Below are positions 45,021-54,064 of a stretch of DNA of 64,000 nucleotides, in pieces (position 1 is the stretch's first letter; the number at the start of each line of letters is the position of its first letter). The notes beneath the pieces were generated by a model that was not told where the DNA came from, did no database searches, and saw only the letters and a program-made list of their open reading frames with translations. Both the position numbers and the translations under genes were made by a program. Source of the stretch: RFSX01 sp964567435 (GTDB lineage Bacteria; Bacteroidota; Bacteroidia; Chitinophagales; Saprospiraceae); assembly GCA_964567435.1 (NCBI GenBank), contig CAZMMQ010000005.1, forward strand, positions 40,369 to 104,368. The letters are read 5' to 3'.

Positions 45021-45542
45021 TTAGTTTCTTCTGACGCCTAGTTCTCTCATGATCTCATCAGTCTTATCAAATTCATCATTCGCAAACAAAAGACCAGCTG
45101 ATGCCGCCTTATCAAAGATTAGATCATATCCCTTTATTCTCGCATACTCCTCTATCGCAGTAAAAACCTGATCTTGAATCGGACTAACTAATTCACGTTT
45201 CCTTCTAAACAAATCACCTTCTGGTCCAAATCTTCTTTTTTGCAAATCTCTTACTTCCTTCTCTTTAGAGATTATTTCTTCTTCTCTTTCTATTTTAACT
45301 TCATTACTAAGCAAAACCTGCTCAGCTTGAAGCTTATTGTACATACTTTTAATCTTATCGTATTCTTGTGCTATTTCCTGCCTCCATTTAGCGGTCAATT
45401 GATCTACTTCATTCTGTGCTGCTTGATAGTCTGGCAGATTCTCTAATACAGCATTTACATCTACTACAGCAACTCTTTGAGCTACAAGTGATACAGAGGA
45501 AAAGACAAATAGAATGGCAATTAGTAGGATATTTCTGTTCAT
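45021..45542 (-). CDS. OmpH/Skp-family periplasmic chaperone
   Basis: A 173-residue protein starting ATG 45542 (MNRNILLIAILFVFSSVSLVAQ signal peptide). The frame extends to 45593 but overlaps a TATACTTTG promoter-like sequence at 45560-45568. The domain opens RVAVVDVNAVLENLPDYQAA, has a coiled coil rich in Glu/Lys/Arg (residues about 45-120), and closes GYDLIFDKAASAGLLFAND. It is the first gene of the OmpH pair and a partner of the Bam complex. In many Bacteroidota these genes directly follow bamA; here they lie about 45 kb from the bamA start seen at the left edge. Confidence 0.93.
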   Translation of the reverse strand: MNRNILLIAILFVFSSVSLVAQRVAVVDVNAVLENLPDYQAAQNEVDQLTAKWRQEIAQEYDKIKSMYNKLQAEQVLLSNEVKIEREEEIISKEKEVRDLQKRRFGPEGDLFRRKRELVSPIQDQVFTAIEEYARIKGYDLIFDKAASAGLLFANDEFDKTDEIMRELGVRRN

Positions 45543-45822
45543 CGTTTTAAAATTTGGTGCAAAGTATAATTTAAAAAGGCATTTTTCAATCAAATAGTAT
45601 CATAGAGCCATTCCTTTTAACTATTGTTTAACCCCATATAGCAAGTAAGTCCTATACTGGGTTCCAGGACACTGATTTTCAGTATTACATTATAAAAATA
45701 TGTCATGCGAAAAGTACACCTATAGATTAGGCAATTCTAAGGTGCAAAAAGAACTGAATAACTTAGTGATATGACGATTGTCTCCGCTTTTGAAAGACAT
45801 CCAATTCCCTAGTTGAATATTG

Positions 45823-48555
45823 TTATCTCACCACAGTAATTGTACCTGTTTTAGTGATTTCAAACCCATCTTTCATGACAATATTCATGGTATATAGATA
45901 GACGCCAGAATTGACGATATCTCCATTGGATCTTCCATCCCAAAGACCAGCGTCGCTGTCAGGACTAAAATTACTAGTCTCTCTCAAAATACCACCCCAT
46001 CGATCAAATACTCTAAATGAAGTGACTACATCAATGTTATCATCACCAAATATCCTGAAAGCATTATTCTCGCCTGAGGTACCTGGAGAGAAGACATTTG
46101 GTATATATAAGTTATCAGTGGAGGCGTCAGAATCTGTCTCCTCTACTGTTATCGTAATACTTGCTTGTGCCTGGCATCCTAGATCATCTGTTATCAGAAC
46201 CATATAAGTCACATCTGAGGTAGGCTCTGCAGTGGTAAACAAGCAATCTGCACATGACAAACTTCCATCATGTATCCATTCTATAGCGCTTATCTCAGAC
46301 TGATCCAGATTGGATATAATTTCTAATTCAATTTTTTGTCCAGTCTGTACCAATAGGTCCGAAGATTCTATAACTATGTCAATCTCTCTTTCCAGCCTTA
46401 TTACAGAAATCGTGTCTGACTCTATGCATCCTGTTTGTATATCCATAACCGATAATTGATAATCACCTTCTTCGGTGATTGTAATCGGCAAAATATTGGA
46501 TACTACTTCTCCACTTGCAATGTCTATCCAAGTCGCATTATAATCCTGATTTTCAAGAGACAAGGTTGCCATAACATCTACATGGTCTTGGTCACATGTC
46601 AAATCGATATCTGGTCCAGCATCCAACTGTATAGTGTCATATAGCTCTGTCTGCCATAATCCGACTACTGTCATTTCACAACCATTAGCATCAGTCGCAT
46701 TAATAATCTCGAAATCTAGAGCTTGAGACAGTTCTATCACAGAACTAAATGATGAATCATCATTATTAATATTGACCACTTCTCCATTGCTTTGTACCGT
46801 CAAACTCCAAGAATCAGATGTAGCACTTGCGCTAAACGTAATTTCTTCACCCATACAGGCTTTTTCAGGAGCGATGAGTGTTAGTTCATTTTTAGGAAAC
46901 AAATCGAAGGTGATGGTTTGTGAAGTGATGCAGTTACCAAAGATGACATCCACCGTCGCCGTACTATCAAAGGCTGCCACTCTAAATACTTCTTCAGATC
47001 CTGGCATTCCTCCATTCCATGCAAAATTAATTTCATCAGCTATGTTATCAGCTACCGATACCACCCTCAAAGACACGAAATCATCATCGCAGGCAGTTGT
47101 TGGTATTTGTTCTACCATAAATGAAACCTCTTCTGTCACTTCTATGTCTATAGATATAGGGTTACTGCGACAACCATTAGTTCCATATACTGTATAGGAG
47201 TAATCTCCCGCTTCAGCCCAAACACCTGTAAATACTGACTCTAACGAACCTTTTGTTGTAATACCAGTACTATTGTCTATCCAGTAAAATTGGACATTGG
47301 CATCGTCAGACATAAGTGGGAGACTGAGACTATCTCCTAGGCAAATTATTACTTGTCTGTTGTCCGTAGAAATTGACGGTGTTTGACAGGTCTCTACCGC
47401 AGAGTTGATATAAGCCACTCTATCAAGTTTGCAATCTTTGTTGGTAAAAACGCCTGTCTCTCCATCCGAAAATGTTTTTAACCCTACTTCACAACTCGAC
47501 TCACTGACAATAGGATTATTAGAAGCTCTTAAGGTAAAACATACTTCCCATGTTTGTGCCATTCCATTTCCGCATAAGGGATAATCATCATCGCCATATC
47601 CTAAGTTGGGATCATTAGTTGGGTTAGTACAACAGGCATCAGTAAAGATGAAACAACTTGGGTCAAAGGAATTAATAAATACCCAACCTGGTGGAACAGG
47701 ATCTGTAAATGTGAGATTGAGAGTATTCTCGCTATTGAGATTATATTCAAGTTCACCATTGTTGAGCCAAGTCCATGTTCCTGCTGGATCTCCTTCGCAA
47801 GAAGGATTAGAGGTTGTAAATACTGTATGTCCCTGTGTCTCTAAAGGCGTGGTTAGAACAGATGGCTCTCCGTTAATATTAAAAGATGTGACATCCCATC
47901 CATCTCCAAATAGTGGTATGATTGCTTGCAAATAGTTACAACCTACATTTTGAAAACCATTGACTCTATAGCATACATTGACTTCTTCGCCTTGCTTATA
48001 AGGTCCGCAATGTGGAGATCCCTGAGACGTGGATATGATCTCTAATTCACTATTGAGATTACATACATTGGTATCTTCTTCTAAATCATAACACACTTGA
48101 AATTCGCCAAAAGATCCATCCAAAGAAGAGACTGCAATAAAATATTCTACACCTGATTCAATGCGGATACCTCTCATTGTAAGAAAACCATCATAAGAGA
48201 GGTTGCAGTCAATAAATTCTAAGGTGCCACAATCACCTCGATATACAGATAAAGAAGGAACATTAAGTTCAGATGATTGTAATTCGATATCCAAATACCG
48301 TGTATCAATATGTGTTGGCACAGAAAACCAAAAAGTCTCGAAAGGACTTCCCATACATCCTTCTGAATCTCTATCATAGTGTCCAAATACTGCATTGGTT
48401 GTATTACCAGTCATGCATACTTGGGATCCTAGCGAGGTCCTAAATGGTTCAGCAGAAGTACATCCATTTGTACCTGCATTAATTGTATTAATCGGAACAC
48501 ATAAAATCAGAATTGCGCTAAATGCAAGAATTGAAAATTGTGGATTATGACACAT
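45823..48555 (-). CDS. Secreted T9SS type B (gliding-associated) surface protein
   Basis: A 910-residue exported protein. ATG 48555 starts a good signal peptide (FSILAFSAILILCVPINTINA); the frame opens 14 codons earlier. The N-terminal 330 residues include two beta-rich domains with many Cys (CTSAEPFRTSLGSQVC, CFIFTDACCTNP). A series of PKD/Ig-like modules follows (for example LDAGPDIDLTCDQDHVDV). The C-terminus YIPNVFSPGTSGENNAFRI...FDRWGGILRE...LWDG is the CHU_C sorting domain. It shares the tail but not the alternating repeats of the 33188 protein. It is probably an adhesin or matrix protein. No enzyme signature is seen. Confidence 0.83.
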   Translation of the reverse strand: MCHNPQFSILAFSAILILCVPINTINAGTNGCTSAEPFRTSLGSQVCMTGNTTNAVFGHYDRDSEGCMGSPFETFWFSVPTHIDTRYLDIELQSSELNVPSLSVYRGDCGTLEFIDCNLSYDGFLTMRGIRIESGVEYFIAVSSLDGSFGEFQVCYDLEEDTNVCNLNSELEIISTSQGSPHCGPYKQGEEVNVCYRVNGFQNVGCNYLQAIIPLFGDGWDVTSFNINGEPSVLTTPLETQGHTVFTTSNPSCEGDPAGTWTWLNNGELEYNLNSENTLNLTFTDPVPPGWVFINSFDPSCFIFTDACCTNPTNDPNLGYGDDDYPLCGNGMAQTWEVCFTLRASNNPIVSESSCEVGLKTFSDGETGVFTNKDCKLDRVAYINSAVETCQTPSISTDNRQVIICLGDSLSLPLMSDDANVQFYWIDNSTGITTKGSLESVFTGVWAEAGDYSYTVYGTNGCRSNPISIDIEVTEEVSFMVEQIPTTACDDDFVSLRVVSVADNIADEINFAWNGGMPGSEEVFRVAAFDSTATVDVIFGNCITSQTITFDLFPKNELTLIAPEKACMGEEITFSASATSDSWSLTVQSNGEVVNINNDDSSFSSVIELSQALDFEIINATDANGCEMTVVGLWQTELYDTIQLDAGPDIDLTCDQDHVDVMATLSLENQDYNATWIDIASGEVVSNILPITITEEGDYQLSVMDIQTGCIESDTISVIRLEREIDIVIESSDLLVQTGQKIELEIISNLDQSEISAIEWIHDGSLSCADCLFTTAEPTSDVTYMVLITDDLGCQAQASITITVEETDSDASTDNLYIPNVFSPGTSGENNAFRIFGDDNIDVVTSFRVFDRWGGILRETSNFSPDSDAGLWDGRSNGDIVNSGVYLYTMNIVMKDGFEITKTGTITVVR

Positions 48556-48946
48556 AGCTATATTTATTGTAAAAGGTACACTCTTAGAAAAGAGCATACC
48601 TTTCGGTTTTGGGATGACCTCTAACAGTCATTTAAAAATCAAAATCGATCGTAAAAGTCCTCGCATTGTAATCCACAATGACGAATACTCACTATAATAT
48701 TTCTGTACAGGGGATAGGTGTTTTGGATATTAAAAGTCTAGGGGACGAGACTCTTCAAAGACCTCTATTGTCAGAGAATCAGTGAATGATGATACAAACA
48801 TATTAAAAAAAATCATAATATGTTTTAAAAATAAAATATCCCTCTTATTTACCTTTAAACGACTGAGTAGCTTATGATATCATACTAAGTATAAATCAAT
48901 TTAGCAACTAGTAAGACTATATAGGAGTGCTATATATTTATGCATT
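48556..48946. other. Intergenic region with no recognisable feature
   Basis: About 390 bases, AT-rich, between two minus-strand genes. It should contain the promoter of the type B protein gene, but no TAnnTTTG match stands out close to its start. No reading frame of note or clear hairpin was found. Confidence 0.4.
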
Positions 48947-50683
48947 CTACTTCAGGATGACCATCTGCTTAGTATTGACGAATTCTCCATTAATCTCCAA
49001 ACTATAGAAATAATTTCCAACCATTGATTCTGTTGGATAATAGTTGAAGCTGTTGATACCTAGCTGGCGAGTGGTAGGAATCCTGTCAACAACTTGTCCA
49101 TTCACATTAGTTACAGATATAGCCACATCTCTTATTCCTGTCAAATCGCCTAAGTTATATTGAATGACTGTAGACTTGGAAAATGGATTTGTGACATTTT
49201 GAAACAATTCGTATCCCTTGGGTTTTGCTTCAACCTCATCTGTAGACGTTAAGGTCAGGAAGAAACTCTCATCTCCGAAGAAACTCTCTATTCCATCTGC
49301 ATCCACACCTGCACCAGAGATAATTTCATCCTGAAAAGTCTGAGTTGCCAGTCTCTTAAATGCGCCAAAAGTTGCACCTTGGAACGTCATAATAGTATCA
49401 AAATCATTACCTCCTGCTCTTCTTGCAATCCGATAATGTCTTAGGTTTTGTGGGTCTTGAACTGACCATCTAATGCTGTCTCCATCTTGTACAAAATTGA
49501 ACAAAGGTGTATCAGGACCAGTAGCTGCCGAGGTAATACTTGTTCCATTTATTTGGGTATTTCTTGTTAGATAATTAAAGTCTACAAAGAGACTGTCCTG
49601 CACACCGTCTCCATCTGTATCCACTCCAAGCAAATCACTGGAGGTATGCTGGTGATCACAATATGCAGGGTCTGTCACATTAGCATCACCATTCTCATTG
49701 GCGCTGGTAAATCTCATTGCAAGATATCCCCGGTCATGAAATGGGATATGATCACCTCCTCTACCTGATCTATCGAGAGGACCCATAATTGTAAGCATCA
49801 TTGGCACTGTGGCCATAGGCAACATTTCTTCAGCATATTGTAACTTAATCCATCGGACCATTTGTTTGGCATTGTTTCCTGATGAAAACATCCTCACTTG
49901 TGTGCTATCAACAGCACCAGCAAAAGGACAGGATGGCGGAGAAGAGGTCTTTCCGCATGTAATTCCGCCTACTATATCGTTATTAAACACCGCTCTGATA
50001 CCTATATCTTCCATGCTGCAATAAGTGGCAAATGCATTGGCACCAATAAGGCCTTGCTCCTCACCAGTTGTGGCCATAAACAGGATGGTATGATCATAAG
50101 AATATTGACTCATAATTCTTGCTAGTTCTATAACCAAAGCAGTCCCACTTGCATTATCATCAGCACCTGGAGAAGGACACTCCACATCACATCTACCCTC
50201 ACAGCGACTATCCATGTGCGCTTCTACTATTACTATCCCATTGGCATCAGGATTGGTGCCAGGCAATATAGCGCAGGCATTCTTGTGTCTGTCCATATCA
50301 GTACATACAATCTGGTCAAACTGAAAGAAAAAAGGCAATAATCTATTTTCATTTTCCTCAGAAAATTCCTCAAACATAGACATGACCCAATTTCTCGTGG
50401 CACCCATGCCTCTAACTAAAGAAAGCGTATCAGAACTGGTATGCCTTGTTCCAAATCCTTCAAGTGTTTGTATGTAAGTTCTCAGATTTTCTCTTGAGAC
50501 TTGGTCTGAGATACCCTCAAAAATAATGGATGGATCCTCAATCACATTAGCTTGAGCATATGTGTTAGCATCATAATTTCCTCTAAGGATTTGTGGAATA
50601 GTGTTGTTAGTAAAGACGAAGTTGGTTTGTGCAAGGGCCATCGATGAAAAGCACATCAAAGCCAGAAGAGACGAATATTTCAT
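48947..50683 (-). CDS. M28-family zinc peptidase with T9SS sorting domain
   Basis: A 578-residue exported peptidase with signal peptide MKYSSLLALMCFSSMALAQ. The M28 catalytic domain (about residues 80-345) has the metal ligands of the family: His and Asp in VEAHMDSRC and GADDNASG, Glu-Glu in ATTGEEQGL, Asp in FNNDIVGG, and His in GGDHIPFHDRG. Extra Cys residues (RCEGRCDVEC) suggest disulphides. A fibronectin-like domain follows, and the tail YELFQNVTNPFSKSTVIQY...NYFYSLEING is a type A sorting domain. The enzyme should act as an aminopeptidase or carboxypeptidase on peptides at the cell surface. Confidence 0.9.
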   Translation of the reverse strand: MKYSSLLALMCFSSMALAQTNFVFTNNTIPQILRGNYDANTYAQANVIEDPSIIFEGISDQVSRENLRTYIQTLEGFGTRHTSSDTLSLVRGMGATRNWVMSMFEEFSEENENRLLPFFFQFDQIVCTDMDRHKNACAILPGTNPDANGIVIVEAHMDSRCEGRCDVECPSPGADDNASGTALVIELARIMSQYSYDHTILFMATTGEEQGLIGANAFATYCSMEDIGIRAVFNNDIVGGITCGKTSSPPSCPFAGAVDSTQVRMFSSGNNAKQMVRWIKLQYAEEMLPMATVPMMLTIMGPLDRSGRGGDHIPFHDRGYLAMRFTSANENGDANVTDPAYCDHQHTSSDLLGVDTDGDGVQDSLFVDFNYLTRNTQINGTSITSAATGPDTPLFNFVQDGDSIRWSVQDPQNLRHYRIARRAGGNDFDTIMTFQGATFGAFKRLATQTFQDEIISGAGVDADGIESFFGDESFFLTLTSTDEVEAKPKGYELFQNVTNPFSKSTVIQYNLGDLTGIRDVAISVTNVNGQVVDRIPTTRQLGINSFNYYPTESMVGNYFYSLEINGEFVNTKQMVILK

Positions 50684-50898
50684 ATCTAATTATTGTGATA
50701 TGGAAATATACGTAATGCATATGCTAGTGATTGCAAGATTTGCTAAAAAACTGTGGCAATTGTCTGAATCTGAGAGAAATTAGGAAGAAGGAACTAGCAA
50801 TGAGAATTTATTTTTTGCATTCAGTTTAGTTTTCTTGACCTATATCAATAAAGATCTTTTTTCAAAAAACTTATTAAGTAGGCGATAATAAAGAAACG

Positions 50899-51663
50899 CT
50901 AATCTAGCTCCATAACAACCGCTGCGTGGTCAGAATGAATGACTTCATGTCCATGCCGTACAGCTTTAATGCGCTCTGCTAAATTTGGCGTGACAGAGAT
51001 ATAATCAATGCGCCAACCTTTATTATTTTTCCTAGCACCAGATCGATAACTCCACCAACTATATTCATCCTCTTTATCTGGATGCAGGTGTCTGTAAGCA
51101 TCAGTGAAGATATTCTCAAACCAATTTTGAAGCCATGACCGTTCTTCTGGTCTAAATCCTGGTGGCTTATCCTTCCTGGTCGGATTGTGTATATCTATAT
51201 CCAATCTCACGATATTGTAATCACCAACAATAATGACCTTCTTCTGTTTTTTGAGAAGTTTTCGAGTCCAGGACTCAAAGTCATTGAGAAAAGCCATCTT
51301 ATACTCATGTCGCTCAGTGCCACTTGTGCTTGAGGGTAAATAAAGATTAACCAAAGTAAAATCATCAAAATCAGTACGCAATACACGTCCTTCTATATCA
51401 TACTTGTCCATACCCATTCCAACAACCACTTTCTCTGCCTTCTGCTTAGCATAAGTTAAGACACCAGAATATCCTTTCTTCTCAGCACTATGCCAGTATC
51501 CATGATAACCCAGATCTTCGAATAATTTCGGTGGCACTTGATCTTCCTGAGACTTGGTTTCCTGCACACAGAAGACATCAGGATCTTCTTTTTTTACCCA
51601 GTCCAGCAAACCTTTCTTCAGCGCAGCTCTTATGCCATTGACATTATAACTTATAATTTTCAT
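50899..51663 (-). CDS. xth: Exodeoxyribonuclease III (AP endonuclease)
   Basis: A 254-residue endonuclease/exonuclease of base excision repair that cuts at abasic sites. The residues expected are MKIISYNVNGIRAALKKG (Asn7 region), CVQETKSQEDQ with the metal-binding Glu, NLYLPSS, VGDYNIV (Asp/Asn) and the C-terminal WRIDYISVT and HSDHAAVVMEL, which contains the catalytic His. Length is normal. It follows the gene at 51670 by six bases on the same strand, so the two are probably co-transcribed. Confidence 0.96.
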   Translation of the reverse strand: MKIISYNVNGIRAALKKGLLDWVKKEDPDVFCVQETKSQEDQVPPKLFEDLGYHGYWHSAEKKGYSGVLTYAKQKAEKVVVGMGMDKYDIEGRVLRTDFDDFTLVNLYLPSSTSGTERHEYKMAFLNDFESWTRKLLKKQKKVIIVGDYNIVRLDIDIHNPTRKDKPPGFRPEERSWLQNWFENIFTDAYRHLHPDKEDEYSWWSYRSGARKNNKGWRIDYISVTPNLAERIKAVRHGHEVIHSDHAAVVMELD

Positions 51664-51669
51664 AGTTCT

Positions 51670-52413
51670 TTATTGGTACAGTGGTGCAAATGGGTCAGTG
51701 GTATACCCAATTTGTTGTAAGGTATGACCTGCTTTGACACCTTTCATACTCATTTCTTTTCCAAGTACTTCATGGGTCGTAGACAACATGACACCTTTAT
51801 GAGATTCCCATCCACTCCATCCAGCATACATACCTTGCACAGGAATTATACTGGTCCACATATGATAACCAGTTGGAATATTTTTATCATCGACTAACCA
51901 TAAGTAACTATCTCCAGGCGTGACACCACCTGAATCATATGTTACCTTTAATCCTTTCTTTCCATCGTCAGTTTCGGCAATAGCTCTACTCGTTCCAGGG
52001 TCATTCATTTTAAATGGTGCTATAATCCAAAAAGAGTCATTGCACCAGTTTGACCAGGCTTTGGCTTTAAGCGATTCATAATTATCTCCTGATTGAACTT
52101 CACCACTAGTTGTAATGACTGCTTCTTGTGTTTTTAGATTCATGATCGCTTTATTATCTCCCCATTCAATGACTGCCAAATTTCTTTTTTTATCCCAAAG
52201 ATATTTCTGCCCTGCTCTGAAAAATTCCCACTCCAAATACCCTAGACTATCAAAAGCTGGTTTATTGAGCGCTTGCTGAATTTGATTAGCCCACTGATCT
52301 GCTTCGCTACCAGTTTGCCCTTTAGGAAGTGGATCACTGATCACTTTGATAGCTATAAACCCGAAAACGATCAGCGCCAAAAAGAGGAATAAAAGGTATT
52401 TTAGAATTTTCAT
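51670..52413 (-). CDS. Membrane-anchored protein of unknown function
   Basis: A 247-residue protein with an N-terminal hydrophobic anchor or signal (residues 4-25, KYLLFLFLALIVFGFIAIKVI). The rest is rich in Trp (for example YLEWEFFRAGQKYLWDKKRN, SNWCNDSFWIIAPFKM, YAGWSGWESHKG), consistent with a beta-rich extracytoplasmic domain. I recognise similar uncharacterised proteins in Bacteroidota but not a named family. It sits six bases upstream of xth, and its promoter region is shared divergently with the glycosyltransferase gene. No enzymatic residues can be named. Confidence 0.7.
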   Translation of the reverse strand: MKILKYLLFLFLALIVFGFIAIKVISDPLPKGQTGSEADQWANQIQQALNKPAFDSLGYLEWEFFRAGQKYLWDKKRNLAVIEWGDNKAIMNLKTQEAVITTSGEVQSGDNYESLKAKAWSNWCNDSFWIIAPFKMNDPGTSRAIAETDDGKKGLKVTYDSGGVTPGDSYLWLVDDKNIPTGYHMWTSIIPVQGMYAGWSGWESHKGVMLSTTHEVLGKEMSMKGVKAGHTLQQIGYTTDPFAPLYQ

Positions 52414-52475
52414 AAGAAGTGGTTATTTACTTTTTACTTATCTGCTGGCGTATCTTCAATTCTATACAGAACAGC

Positions 52476-52483
52476 TATCTTTG
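52476..52483 (+). promoter_or_regulatory. -7 promoter element of the glycosyltransferase gene
   Basis: TATCTTTG followed by CAC is an exact TAnnTTTG match, only 14 bases before the ATG at 52498, implying a very short leader. Confidence 0.5.
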
Positions 52484-52497
52484 CACAAAGTTAGCGA

Positions 52498-53250
52498 ATG
52501 TACAAAGGAAAACGTGTGGCTGTAGTTATGCCTGCATACAATGCCTCTGCCACATTAGAGAAGACCTACAATGAAATTCCCTTGGACCTAGTAGACGATA
52601 TCATCCTCTGCGATGATGCTAGTAAGGATAATACCATAGAGGTTGCAGAAGAAATTGGTATACAATACATCATTAGCCACCGTGAGAATAAAGGATATGG
52701 AGGAAATCAAAAATCTCTATACAACAAAGCCTTAGAAATTGGAGCAGACATCGTCATCATGCTCCATCCTGACTATCAGTATACGCCTAAGCTTATTCCC
52801 TCAATGGTCAATATCATAGGAGAAGACCTCTACCCTGTCGTATTAGGGTCCAGAATTCTTGGCAAAGGTGCATTAAAAGGAGGTATGCCTTTTTATAAAT
52901 ACATTGCCAACCGTTTTCTTACTTTGGTTCAAAACTTATTGGTCTCCTATAAACTATCAGAATATCATACTGGTTACCGTGCCTTCAGTAAAGAAGTCCT
53001 TCTTGGAATTAATTTCAACTCTAACTCTGATGACTTTGTCTTCGATAATCAGATGTTGTCGCAGATTATCTATGCAGACTATGATATAGGAGAGGTAACT
53101 TGTCCTACAAAATATTTTGAAGAAGCCTCATCTATCAATCTTCCACGTAGTATAAAGTATGGTCTGGGTGTCCTTGGTGTTTCTGTTATACACAGACTTA
53201 ATAAATGGGGGCTGGGAAGGAGTAAGCTGTATAAGAACCAATATAGCTAA
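52498..53250 (+). CDS. Family 2 glycosyltransferase (polyprenyl-phosphate sugar transferase-like)
   Basis: A 250-residue GT-A enzyme without membrane helices. The fold opens VAVVMPAYNASATLEKTYNEI, has the nucleotide-binding DDIILCDDASKDNT, the donor-site LHPDYQYTPKLI (in place of DxD, DYQY), and the acceptor region GSRILGKGALKGGMPFYKY and YHTGYRAFSKEVL. It resembles dolichol- or polyprenyl-phosphate mannose/glucose synthases, which load sugars on a lipid carrier. The sugar is not predictable. It stands alone, 830 bases from radA. Confidence 0.88.
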   Translation: MYKGKRVAVVMPAYNASATLEKTYNEIPLDLVDDIILCDDASKDNTIEVAEEIGIQYIISHRENKGYGGNQKSLYNKALEIGADIVIMLHPDYQYTPKLIPSMVNIIGEDLYPVVLGSRILGKGALKGGMPFYKYIANRFLTLVQNLLVSYKLSEYHTGYRAFSKEVLLGINFNSNSDDFVFDNQMLSQIIYADYDIGEVTCPTKYFEEASSINLPRSIKYGLGVLGVSVIHRLNKWGLGRSKLYKNQYS

Positions 53251-53672
53251 GCAGGATAATATAAAACGGCTATGAAATCAAGGTCAATGCTTACAACCTG
53301 AAGTTGCACCACTCGGTCACCTAATAAAGCGATAAGTCATCTTAAGTAAAAAAGTATTTTCTGGACGAGATGAATAAAAATTCTCTTGTCGCTAATTGGA
53401 ATACGCTACATTTCAAATCTCCAAAATCTGAAATGCCTTGAGACTAGAAAGATTTCTGAGCCTGAGATATATCCCATCTCAGAACCATATTGGAACGGAA
53501 TTGCATTAAGGCAAAATCGGGATCTCACAGACTATATAAAAAATATTATTACTTGTCAGCGCACACTGGCTGCACGGTGCCTCTTAAAATTGTAAGTAAA
53601 AATGAGTCTTAAGTAGGAAGGGAAGTACGAACTTGGGTAAATTCTAGACATCTTGAATAGTACAAATAAGAA

Positions 53673-53743
53673 CAGGGTACTAACGATAAAATCGAAGCAC
53701 CCTGCATAACCCCAAAAAACCAATTGAAAACAATTCTCTTTTT
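53673..53743 (+). repeat. Hairpin-plus-tail unit, copy 1 (possible structured RNA)
   Basis: A stem CAGGGT...ACCCTG (53673-53678 with 53699-53704), with an inner CGAT/ATCG helix, is followed by a 34-base tail at 53710-53743. The tail is identical to that of copy 2 and ends in five T residues; it contains a small AATTG-AAAA-CAATT hairpin. The unit could be an RNA element or a terminator. Confidence 0.55.
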
Positions 53744-53769
53744 ATCAATTAGTCTCTAAATTGAAAAAA

Positions 53770-53828
53770 CAGAGTGTTGAAACAACACCCTGTACCCCAA
53801 AAAACCAATTGAAAACAATTCTCTTTTT
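53770..53828 (+). repeat. Hairpin-plus-tail unit, copy 2 (possible structured RNA)
   Basis: A stem CAG-A-GTGTTG / CAACAC-C-CTG (53770-53779 with 53783-53792) closes a 3-base loop, followed two bases later by the same 34-base tail at 53795-53828. Compared with copy 1, the outer stem bases CAG/CTG are conserved while the inner stem differs but still pairs, which is what a conserved RNA structure would show. Confidence 0.55.
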
Positions 53829-53890
53829 TATTCTGATTCAAGCATTAGAGTAGTATCCATAAAAGTATTACACAACACTAACATCAAAAA

Positions 53891-53956
53891 ATGAAATCAA
53901 AACAATCTATCTTAAAATTCTTAATCACTTTGAGAAAGAATATTTTTTCGTACTAA
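53891..53956 (+). CDS. Possible 21-residue peptide, doubtful
   Basis: An ATG at 53891 is followed by 20 more codons ending in TAA at 53956. The peptide is basic and amphipathic (MKSKQSILKFLITLRKNIFSY). It lies 62 bases after the second hairpin unit. Without conservation data it could be chance in AT-rich DNA. Confidence 0.22.
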   Translation: MKSKQSILKFLITLRKNIFSY

Positions 53957-54064
53957 GAGGGTACATAACCCCTGTTTTACATTGAGACTGAAAAATTCCC
54001 TTACAGTCACTTTATTTTTATTTTTTTTTAAAAAAATCTATAATATATTGATAATGAGTGCTAT

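Larger units (their letters stand above)
53251..54064. other. Gene-free intergenic region with hairpin repeats
   Basis: About 810 bases without a convincing protein gene. It contains a 7-bp stem hairpin at 53462-53482 (CTGAGAT/ATCTCAG) and the two related hairpin-plus-tail units at 53673-53743 and 53770-53828. A 21-codon frame starts at 53891. A very AT-rich stretch follows before radA (54010-54055). The 69-codon frame at 53386-53595 has no protein-like character. Confidence 0.5.

Noticed and set aside
53386..53595. 69-codon frame in the gene-free stretch
   Set aside because: Its composition is not protein-like, no start context is seen, and it overlaps a hairpin.
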